A stretch of 64,000 nt of DNA from Chloroflexota bacterium (lineage in GTDB: Bacteria; Chloroflexota; Dehalococcoidia; Tepidiformales; Tepidiformaceae), in the NCBI GenBank assembly GCA_016191435.1, contig JACPOQ010000035.1, positions 186,001 through 250,000 of the forward strand, in the 5' to 3' direction. Under the pieces are notes generated by a model. It saw only the letters and a list, made by a program, of their open reading frames with translations, searched no databases and was not told the DNA's origin. Shown in pieces: positions 18,147-24,958 of the stretch (position 1 is its first letter; each line of letters begins with the position of its first letter). The translations under genes and the position numbers were made by a program.

Positions 18147-18200
18147 CCCGCCTGCGCCAGCCTCCATGTTGCGCCCGGGAATAGCGGGGGACGGCAGGCG

Positions 18201-18854
18201 CTAGTCGCGCCGGGCCCAGAGTGGCTCGCGGACGTCCATCGGCGCGCCGTGCTCGCGTTGCATGATGTGAGTCCGGACTTCCCAGCGGCCATTCTGGAAT
18301 CGCATGTGGCGCGAGACGAGCTCGCGTTCCGCGCCGCTCACCTTCCACATGCGCTCGGCGAGGTCGCGGTCGAAGTGCCAGCGCGTCTCCGCGATGTGGA
18401 ATCCCAGCGCGTAGTACGCACGATGGGCATGCGTCGCGAAGGTGTTCGAACTGAGCACGAAGTCCCGCTGCGGGTAGACCTGTTCGAGCCAGAGCATGAT
18501 GCCCGCCAGCATCCGGCGGCAGACGCCGCGCCCTTCGTGTTCGGGCGGCACGTGCACCGACCAGAGATACAGCCCCGCGTCGTCCTTCAGGTTCACCGAT
18601 GCGCGCCCGACTGCGGTGTCGCCCTGGGTCGCGACGAAGTGGCGGTGCTGCAGGTCTTCGCGCATCCGAACGACGGTCGCTTCGGCACGCGCGATATCCT
18701 TCAGGTGGTCCATATCGAAGGCGTGGTATGGGAACCCGCGGCATTGCCACTCGCCCATCTGCCGCGCAAGGTCCAGGTCCCACGGCCGCAGCACGAGTCC
18801 GTATGCGAGCAGGGATGGCGGTTGGGTTCTGATCTCAATCACGGCAGCGGTCAC
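18201..18854 (-). CDS. GNAT-family N-acetyltransferase
   Basis: 217 residues with the acetyl-CoA binding strand-loop-helix LWSVHVPPEHEGRGVCRRMLAGIMLWLEQ (Q/RxxGxG/A variant EGRGVC) and the C-terminal HAHRAYYALGFHIAETRW. Acceptor substrate unknown. Starts with GTG at 18854; an AT-richer patch with overlapping TAGGCT/TAGGAAT boxes precedes it. A second GNAT gene on the same strand lies immediately upstream, but the two are unlike outside the fold, so they are not a recent duplication. Confidence 0.88.
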   Translation of the reverse strand: MTAAVIEIRTQPPSLLAYGLVLRPWDLDLARQMGEWQCRGFPYHAFDMDHLKDIARAEATVVRMREDLQHRHFVATQGDTAVGRASVNLKDDAGLYLWSVHVPPEHEGRGVCRRMLAGIMLWLEQVYPQRDFVLSSNTFATHAHRAYYALGFHIAETRWHFDRDLAERMWKVSGAERELVSRHMRFQNGRWEVRTHIMQREHGAPMDVREPLWARRD

Positions 18855-18917
18855 AGGCGAACTTCGATTCCTAGCCTACACGCTGGTTTTCGGCCTCACC
18901 AACCCGGGTGGGTGCGC

Positions 18918-19406
18918 TCAATGGAGGTCGCGCCCGGGATCGAGGATCGCCTCCATCAGGTCGTCGCGGACGGCGAAGCCGTGGCGGGCGTAGAGCTGGC
19001 GGCTGCGCTCGCTCGGCCAGAGGATGACGGAATCGACATCCTGTTCCCGGCAGTGCCCAAGCGCCGCCTCGAGCAGCAGCGCTCCCGCTCCGGCGCCGCG
19101 CGCCTCCGGCCGCACGAAGACGTTGGTGATGTAACCGTGGAGCTCAAGCTCGCTCACCGGGTTTGGCAGCTTCTCTATCAGCTGCAGCCAGATGTTGCCC
19201 TCGATCCCGGCCGCGGACTCTGCCATCCAGCAGCGCCAGGCGCCGGGCGCTTCGAGCCGCGGGCGCATCCATGCGGCACACCGCGCGACGAAGGCGTCCT
19301 CCGGCTCGATGGCCGCGTTCATCTCGCTGCGAAAGGCAAAGCGGAGCCGCGCGAGGGCGACGGCGTCCTCGGGAGCCGCCATGCGGATGCGGAGGTCACC
19401 AGCCAT
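18918..19406 (-). CDS. GNAT-family N-acetyltransferase
   Basis: 162-residue GNAT with LHGYITNVFVRPEARGAGAGALLLEAALGHCRE (acetyl-CoA loop ARGAGAG) and the closing SRQLYARHGFAVRDDLME. ATG at 19406 preceded by GAAGGGA at good spacing; the longer reading frame upstream is not conserved-looking. Acceptor unknown. Confidence 0.88.
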   Translation of the reverse strand: MAGDLRIRMAAPEDAVALARLRFAFRSEMNAAIEPEDAFVARCAAWMRPRLEAPGAWRCWMAESAAGIEGNIWLQLIEKLPNPVSELELHGYITNVFVRPEARGAGAGALLLEAALGHCREQDVDSVILWPSERSRQLYARHGFAVRDDLMEAILDPGRDLH

Positions 19407-19596
19407 CAACCGAATCCCTTCGTGCGGACCATGCGCGGAGTGCCGCCAACCCCCTACGTCCACGAATTGAATCCCGTATGGGCCTTTGGATCGAGCTTTT
19501 TACGGTCGAGTTACGCCACTGGAAGGATCGGCGCGGTGCCTGCGGCCACCGTGGCGATCGAGACGCCGGCGAGTAGCTCGGTGTCCGGAGATACAC

Positions 19597-21354
19597 ATGC
19601 GAGCGCGGACGCCTCACGTATTGATGATCGCCGCCGCCGTCCTGGCGGTCCTCCTGGTGGCACGGGGCAGCATGGGCACCGCCGCGACCGCAAGCGCCGC
19701 CGGGGGCGCCTTGCCTCCTCGCTGGCCCGCCTCTCTGCAACTCGGGCTGATGGACAGCCCCGGCGGGGCGGCCGCCTTGAAGGCCACGACGAACTTCGGC
19801 TTTCGCTACCAGTACCTCGCCGGCGGGGTGAACACCGGCTCGGGCTGGGCGACCTGGAACACGAACGCCGATTTCCCGCGCTTCTACATCCAGGATTCCA
19901 TTGCCAACAATATCGTCCCGGTGTTCACCTACTACCAGATTCGCATGTCGTCGCCGGGGAAGGACCAGCCGGAAATGGCGGGCGTCCTCAACAATCTCCA
20001 GAACACGGCCACCATGACCGCCTACTTCAACGACCTGAAGCTCTTCTTCCAGAAGGCGGGCGCGTTCCCGGACAACCTGGTGGTGCTGCAGGTGGAGCCG
20101 GACATGTGGGGCTACGGCCAGCAGAGCGCGACCGGCGATAACGCCGCGACCGTCCCTACGGCCGTGGCTTCGAGTGGCCTTTCGGAGCTCGCTGGCATGG
20201 CGAACAACATGAGCGGCTTCGCGAAGGCAGTCGTGAAGCTGCGCGATCTCTATGCGCCCAATGTGGTGCTGGGCTACCACCTGAGCACGTGGGGCACCGG
20301 TGTCGACCCGTTGATCTCGAAGCCCACCGACGCCCAGGGCGACGCGTTGGCAACGCGGTCGGCCGCGTTCTACACGTCGCTGGGTGCGAACTTCGATGTC
20401 AGCTTCGCCGAATTCAGCGACCGCGACGCCGCCTTCTATCAGTACCAGTACGGCGACTCCAGCCGCTGGTGGGCCGCCGCCGATTTCGCTCGGAATGTGC
20501 GCTACCTGTCGACCTTCAGCGGCCGCATCGGCAAGCCAATCGTCATGTGGCAGATCCCGCTCGGCAACACGAAGATGCTGGCGCAGAACAACACCTGGGC
20601 CCACTACCAGGATAACCACGCCGAGTGGCTCCTCGACGACCCCGGCCGCGTGAACCTCGCCGCCTATGTCAACGCAGGCGTGGTCGCGTTCCTGTTCGGT
20701 GGGGGTGCATCCGGGACCACGTGCGCCTGCGATGCCGCCGGCGATGGCGTAACAAACCCGGCGGCAATCAACGGCAACACCGGCGCCTCGTTGAGCGCCG
20801 ATGACGACGGCGGCTACTTCCGGGCGAAAGCGAAGGCCTACTACGCCGCCGGTGCGATGTCGCTCTCCGTCGGGACGCTCGCGACACCGGCGCCGACGAC
20901 GGCCACCACCTCAACCGCGACTCCGTCGCCGAGTAGTTCGCCCTCGGCGACCGCCACCGCCACGAAGTCGGCGACGCCGCCGCCGGCGACTGCCACCGCG
21001 ACGCCAACCGCGACCGCAACGCCCACGGCCTCCTGGACGATGACCGCCAGCGTTTCGCCCACCAGCCTCGCCGCGGGCAAAGCTGTGACCGTGCGTGCGT
21101 CGGTGCGAAGCTCGGCGCCGAGCAGCGCGCTGGTGGACATCGAGATCTACTCGCCCGACGGCGTCAAGATTTTCCAGAAGTGGTACGACAACCAGCCGTT
21201 CTCGGCAGGGATCACGCGCAGTTACTCCACAAAGTGGACGGTGCCGGCCGGGACGAAACCGGGCACCTACACCGTCAAGATCGGCGTGTTCGCGACCGGG
21301 TGGGCGACGATGTACGCCTGGAACAACGGTGCCGCCACGTTCACGGTGCGATAG
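19597..21354 (+). CDS. Secreted glycosidase-like protein with Thr/Pro linker and C-terminal beta module
   Basis: Signal peptide at residues 1-35 (HVLMIAAAVLAVLLVARGSMG). Residues 40-425 form a large alpha/beta domain with aromatic-lined loops (NFGFRYQYLAGGVNTG, VPVFTYYQIRMSSPG, LVVLQVEPDMWGYGQ, IVMWQIPLG), the pattern of a TIM-barrel glycoside hydrolase; the Glu in QVEPD and the Glu in SFAEFSD are candidate catalytic residues. Residues 430-480 are a Thr/Ala/Pro/Ser linker, and the last 100 residues are an Ig-like beta module (ASVSPTSLAAGKAVTVRA ... WATMYAWNNGAATFTVR) as found at the ends of Chloroflexota cellulases and expansin-like proteins. CCGGAG precedes the ATG. Substrate unknown; polysaccharide is the best guess. 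Confidence 0.75.
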   Translation: MRARTPHVLMIAAAVLAVLLVARGSMGTAATASAAGGALPPRWPASLQLGLMDSPGGAAALKATTNFGFRYQYLAGGVNTGSGWATWNTNADFPRFYIQDSIANNIVPVFTYYQIRMSSPGKDQPEMAGVLNNLQNTATMTAYFNDLKLFFQKAGAFPDNLVVLQVEPDMWGYGQQSATGDNAATVPTAVASSGLSELAGMANNMSGFAKAVVKLRDLYAPNVVLGYHLSTWGTGVDPLISKPTDAQGDALATRSAAFYTSLGANFDVSFAEFSDRDAAFYQYQYGDSSRWWAAADFARNVRYLSTFSGRIGKPIVMWQIPLGNTKMLAQNNTWAHYQDNHAEWLLDDPGRVNLAAYVNAGVVAFLFGGGASGTTCACDAAGDGVTNPAAINGNTGASLSADDDGGYFRAKAKAYYAAGAMSLSVGTLATPAPTTATTSTATPSPSSSPSATATATKSATPPPATATATPTATATPTASWTMTASVSPTSLAAGKAVTVRASVRSSAPSSALVDIEIYSPDGVKIFQKWYDNQPFSAGITRSYSTKWTVPAGTKPGTYTVKIGVFATGWATMYAWNNGAATFTVR

Positions 21355-21375
21355 CCGTGCGAGCCACGCGCGAGC

Positions 21376-22854
21376 CTAGCGGGCGCGCCGCGCCGGCTCG
21401 GCGCCGACCTTGAGCAGCACGCCCGAGAGGTTCTCGCGCGTGAACGGCTTCTGCAGCAGGCCAGCGATGGAGCGCTTCATTACGTCATCGATGTGCGCGT
21501 CGGCGGCGTAGCCGGTGCAGACCACCACCGGGAGGTCGGCCCGCAGTTGGGTCAACTCGTGGAAGACTTCGCGGCCGTTCATGCCAGGCATCACGAGGTC
21601 CAGCAGGACCGCCGCGAAGCGCGCGGGCCGCGCGCGCACAAGATCGATCGCGAGCGCGCCGCTGCCCACTTCGACGACGTTGTACCCGAGCGCGGCCAGC
21701 GTCGCGCTCACGCTGCGGCGGGTCAGGTCGTCATCATCGACGACGAGCACCAGGTTGCCATCGCCGGCTTCCGCGGCCGCGGCCTCATGCTGGACGGCGA
21801 GCAGCGGGAGCGTGATTCGGAAGGTAGCGCCCTCCCCTGGCGCCGAGGTTAGTGTGATCTCGCCCCCGTGGCCGCGAACGATCCCGTAGGTGATTGCGAG
21901 CCCGAGGCCGGTGCCGGAGCCCGGGTCTTTCGTCGTGAAGAACGGTTCGAAAATGCGGCCCTGGTGCGCTTCATCGATGCCATCGCCGGTATCCGAAATC
22001 GTGAGCGTGGCGTGGGTGTCGCTGGTCTCGAGCGCGAGGCTGACGGCCCCGCCCTCGGCCATCGCGTCCCGAGCGTTGAGGATCACGTTCAGCAGCGCCT
22101 GCTGGACCTGCCCAAAGTCGCCTTCGATGTAAACGGGCGACGACGGCATCGCCAGCCGGACCTCGATGCGGTCGTGGAGCGTGGGCGCTGCCAGGCGCAC
22201 CGTCTCGGCGAGGACTTCTCGCAGGTCCAGGCGCACGAACCGCGCCAGTCCGCCGCGCGAGAACGCCAGCAGTCGCCCGGCGATGTCGGCGCCGCGGCGG
22301 GCGGCCTGCTCGATGTTGTATATCTGGTCGCGCGCTTCCTCATCGATGCCCGGCGCGAACTTCAACAGCCCGGCGAAGCCGAGGACGGCAGTGAGCAGGT
22401 TGTTGAAATCATGGGCGACACCACCTGCGAGCGTGCCGAGGCTCTCCATCTTCTGGGCCTGCAACAGGGACTGCTCGGCCGCGTAGCGCTCGCTGATATC
22501 GCTGCCGGTGCAGATGAACAGCGGCCGGCCGCCCTCCGCGATGGCTGCTTGACGCCCCCGCCAGCGAATGATCGCCCGCCCCCCGTCCTTCTTCTGCCAC
22601 GCGCGCGTGGTCCCGGACGGCGATGCGGCCAGCGCGCTGCGAAAGCCCGCGTCCGGCGCTGGCGCCGGCTCCAGATACCGGTCGATATGGTCACCCGCGA
22701 CTTCGTGCGATGTGTACCCGGTCAGTTCCGCGGCACAGCTGTTCAGATAGAGAATGCGGTCGTTCTCGAACAGGACGACGATGGGTTCGGTGACGGCATC
22801 GAGCGTTCGGAGCAACGATGCCGCCCCGATCTGTTGGATGGTGTCATCCGGCAA
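21376..22854 (-). CDS. PAS hybrid histidine kinase with C-terminal receiver
   Basis: Soluble sensor: PAS domain (residues about 15-125, ILYLNSCAAELTGYTSHEV), HisKA with the phosphoacceptor in GGVAHDFNNLLTAVLGFAGLL, HATPase (NVILNARDAMAEGG, DTGDGIDE, GSGTGLGLAITYGIVRGHGG) and a receiver domain with DDDD and VLLDLVMPGMNG. HDFNNLL-type kinases usually pass the phosphate through their own receiver. The TTG at 22854 is chosen because GGAGGAGA lies six bases before it; the open frame runs 20 codons further upstream without a ribosome site. No dedicated DNA-binding regulator is adjacent. Confidence 0.93.
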   Translation of the reverse strand: MPDDTIQQIGAASLLRTLDAVTEPIVVLFENDRILYLNSCAAELTGYTSHEVAGDHIDRYLEPAPAPDAGFRSALAASPSGTTRAWQKKDGGRAIIRWRGRQAAIAEGGRPLFICTGSDISERYAAEQSLLQAQKMESLGTLAGGVAHDFNNLLTAVLGFAGLLKFAPGIDEEARDQIYNIEQAARRGADIAGRLLAFSRGGLARFVRLDLREVLAETVRLAAPTLHDRIEVRLAMPSSPVYIEGDFGQVQQALLNVILNARDAMAEGGAVSLALETSDTHATLTISDTGDGIDEAHQGRIFEPFFTTKDPGSGTGLGLAITYGIVRGHGGEITLTSAPGEGATFRITLPLLAVQHEAAAAEAGDGNLVLVVDDDDLTRRSVSATLAALGYNVVEVGSGALAIDLVRARPARFAAVLLDLVMPGMNGREVFHELTQLRADLPVVVCTGYAADAHIDDVMKRSIAGLLQKPFTRENLSGVLLKVGAEPARRAR

Positions 22855-22953
22855 AGTTGAATCTCCTCCGGCATTCGCGTGCCTCTCCGAGGCATGCACA
22901 CTATCCGCCCACAAGGGAATGTAACCGCCACTGTAGGGGAAATCGCTCAGGGT

Positions 22954-23538
22954 TTACCCCAGTGTTACAGACGTATCGCAATTGTTGAGACTTTTTAGGA
23001 GCAAATCAAGCGTCCGATGCATCGCCCGGTACGGTTCGCCACCGAGCCGGAACTGTGCGCTAAGTGATAGCGCGGTGTAGCCGTGGACCAGCGCCCAGAG
23101 CCCTTGCGCGACATCAAGCACGTCTGTCGCGGGGACGAGTTCCCCGACCGTTTCCAGGAGCGGTGCAGCCGATTGTTCGCCGTATACGTCTGGCAGGCGC
23201 CGCTCATCCGGGCACGGGCCGAACAGCAGCCCGAACACGCCGGGATTCGCGAACGCGAATTGCGTGTAGCTATCGAACAGCGCGTGCAGCCGCTCGCCCG
23301 GATCGTCCACGCCCGCGGCTGCCTGTCGCAACTCCGTGCCGAGCTGTTCGAGGCCGCGCTGCACCAACAGGCGGAGTACCTCCTCCCGGTTCGCCACATG
23401 GAAGTAGAGCGACGGGGCGCGCACGCCCAGCTGGCGGGCGAGCTCGCGCATCGTCACTGCATCGAGCCCGCGTTCTTCCAGGAGGCAGCGGGCGGCTTCG
23501 GTGATCGCGCCGCGGTCGATGCGGCCGGGGTGTGGCAT
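22954..23538 (-). CDS. TetR-family transcriptional repressor
   Basis: 194 residues; N-terminal helix-turn-helix ITEAARCLLEERGLDAVTMRELARQLGVRAPSLYFHV, then a helical ligand-binding half of the TetR_C_33/WHG type. Divergent from an F420-type reductase gene across a 76-base gap that holds two copies of a quasi-palindromic site, one in each promoter. ATG at 23538 is confirmed by a TACTGT -10 box ending seven bases upstream and inside the operator, so the gene is leaderless and autoregulated by inference. The ligand is unknown, but the regulated reductase suggests an electrophile or quinone. Confidence 0.94.
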   Translation of the reverse strand: MPHPGRIDRGAITEAARCLLEERGLDAVTMRELARQLGVRAPSLYFHVANREEVLRLLVQRGLEQLGTELRQAAAGVDDPGERLHALFDSYTQFAFANPGVFGLLFGPCPDERRLPDVYGEQSAAPLLETVGELVPATDVLDVAQGLWALVHGYTALSLSAQFRLGGEPYRAMHRTLDLLLKSLNNCDTSVTLG

Positions 23539-23540
23539 GC

Positions 23541-23589
23541 CTAACACAGTAAGCCTTGACGGCCCTGGCCGCAAGCCTTACATTGTTAG
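23541..23589. promoter_or_regulatory. Paired TetR operators overlapping both divergent -10 boxes
   Basis: CTAACACAGTAAG (23541-23553) and CTTACATTGTTAG (23577-23589) are the same quasi-palindrome in opposite orientation. Read as larger arms (23538-23558 and 23572-23592) they pair at 18 of 21 positions across a 13-base spacer. Each copy contains the -10 hexamer of the promoter it faces: TACTGT for the repressor gene (minus) and TACATT for the reductase gene (plus). Binding would block both promoters. Confidence 0.7.
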
Positions 23590-23613
23590 GCACTTCCACC
23601 AAGGAGCGCCGCA

Positions 23614-24057
23614 TTGCCCCCGGTCGATTATCAGAAACCCGACTTCGCCACAAAACACGTCGTCAATCCGGCCATCAGCCTCGCGACGCGCCTCGGGCTG
23701 AGCATGCGCGGGTCGCGCGTCCTCGCGGTCCAGGGCCGCAAGAGCGGCGCCTGGCACTCGACGCCCGTGAATCCGCTGTCGCTTGCGGGCGAACGCTACC
23801 TCGTCGCCCCGAGAGGCGAAACGCAGTGGGTGCGGAACATTCGTGCCAGCGGGGGAGGAAGGCTCACCCTGGGGCGCAAGACCGAGGAGATCCGCGTCGA
23901 AGAGGTCGCCGATGTCGGCAAGCTCCCCATCCTCCGGGCGTACCTGGAGTACTGGCGCGCCGAGACCGGCCGGTTCTTCGGCCTCCGCAAGGACCCGAGC
24001 GACGAGGAGATCGTCGCGATCGCCGGCAAGCATCCCGTCTTTCGCATCCTCCGCTGA
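23614..24057 (+). CDS. Deazaflavin (F420)-dependent nitroreductase-family protein
   Basis: 147-residue split-barrel protein of the DDN family: RVLAVQGRKSGAWHSTPVNPL, YLVAPRGETQWVRNIRASGGGRLTLGRK and the C-terminal HPVFRIL. Members bind F420 and reduce quinones, nitro compounds or other electrophiles at the membrane. Begins with TTG at 23614, fixed by AAGGAG seven bases upstream; no ATG or GTG fits. Controlled by the divergent TetR gene through the double operator. Confidence 0.9.
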   Translation: MPPVDYQKPDFATKHVVNPAISLATRLGLSMRGSRVLAVQGRKSGAWHSTPVNPLSLAGERYLVAPRGETQWVRNIRASGGGRLTLGRKTEEIRVEEVADVGKLPILRAYLEYWRAETGRFFGLRKDPSDEEIVAIAGKHPVFRILR

Positions 24058-24060
24058 GCG

Positions 24061-24867
24061 TCACGCAGTAAGCGGATGCCGGGCGAGGAAGTCGAGCACG
24101 ACCTTCCCCGCCGCCTCCTCGAACTCGATGAAATAGCCGTGGCGCCCACCCGCGACCAGGTACAGTTCCGCGCCGGGGATGCGGGCGGCGAGCAGCGGCG
24201 CGTTGGCGGTGACGTTGAGCGTGTCGCTGTCGCCGTGGATCACCAGCGTCGGCGCCGTGATCCTCGGCAGCTGGTCCCAGGCCTCATGCCCTTCGCTCGC
24301 CAGGTAGTGCATTCGCTGCGAGAACGGCGGGATGGGGTTGCGGGCACGCTCGCGCAGCCGCTCGATGTACTCGGGATGCGCCGCCGCCCACTCCTCGGAC
24401 ACCATTTGCCGCAGCAGGAAGCGGATAGCATCTTCGGGATCGGCCGGCCGGTTGGCCATCAGGGCATCCACCTCCAGCGGCCGCCGGACGCCGTGCAGGT
24501 TCCCGGGCGTCGTGCAGCCGAGCACTAGCGAGGCGATCCGGTCCCCATGATCGATGCCCAGCCGCTGGCAGATGCGCCCGCCCATCGAGATCCCGTACGC
24601 ATGCGCCCGCTCGATCCCGAGGGCATCCAGCACCGCCACCGCGTCGCGGGCGAACAACGAGATCGAGTATTCCGGTTCACGCGGCTTGTCGCTGGCGCCG
24701 GTCCCGCGATGGTCGAAGACGATGATCCGGTAGTTCGCCGCGAACCGGTCACGCACTCCGTCCCAGCCGTGATGGTCGCTCCCCTGGCCCATCACGAGCA
24801 GCAGCGGCTCGCCGGCGCCGGCTTCTTCGTAGTAAATGCGGACATCGCCAGGGGCGGCATATGGCAT
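24061..24867 (-). CDS. Alpha/beta hydrolase
   Basis: 268 residues. Catalytic elements visible: oxyanion region LLLVMGQGSDHHGW, nucleophile elbow AYGISMGGRICQRL (Ser), acid in LVIHGDSDTLN (Asp) and His in GGRHGYFIEF. Substrate is not predictable; the family includes esterases and dienelactone-type hydrolases. ATG at 24867 sits seven bases after a TACTGT -10 box with no ribosome-binding site. Divergent from polA and convergent with the reductase gene, three bases apart. Confidence 0.92.
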   Translation of the reverse strand: MPYAAPGDVRIYYEEAGAGEPLLLVMGQGSDHHGWDGVRDRFAANYRIIVFDHRGTGASDKPREPEYSISLFARDAVAVLDALGIERAHAYGISMGGRICQRLGIDHGDRIASLVLGCTTPGNLHGVRRPLEVDALMANRPADPEDAIRFLLRQMVSEEWAAAHPEYIERLRERARNPIPPFSQRMHYLASEGHEAWDQLPRITAPTLVIHGDSDTLNVTANAPLLAARIPGAELYLVAGGRHGYFIEFEEAAGKVVLDFLARHPLTA

Positions 24868-24874
24868 GCGCGAG

Positions 24875-24952
24875 ACAGTACGAGCCGCGGCGAAAGCCCG
24901 CAACCCGCCGTCCCGGCGAGGGGCCGGTGAGCACCCCCGCACCGGGTATAAT
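24875..24952. promoter_or_regulatory. Back-to-back leaderless promoters of hydrolase and polA
   Basis: Minus-strand TACTGT at 24875-24880 ends seven bases before the hydrolase ATG; plus-strand TATAAT at 24947-24952 ends six bases before the polA GTG. Neither gene has a Shine-Dalgarno sequence and neither promoter has a good -35 hexamer. Both transcripts should start at or next to the initiation codon. Confidence 0.6.
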
Positions 24953-24958
24953 CCGGGA

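Noticed and set aside
18148..18200. Terminator from CGCCTGC ... GCAGGCG
   Set aside because: Loop of about 39 bases and no T-tract; too weak to list.
24836..24958. Upstream extension of polA
   Set aside because: Extra 41 residues are not family-like, overlap the divergent gene's promoter and lie upstream of the TATAAT box.
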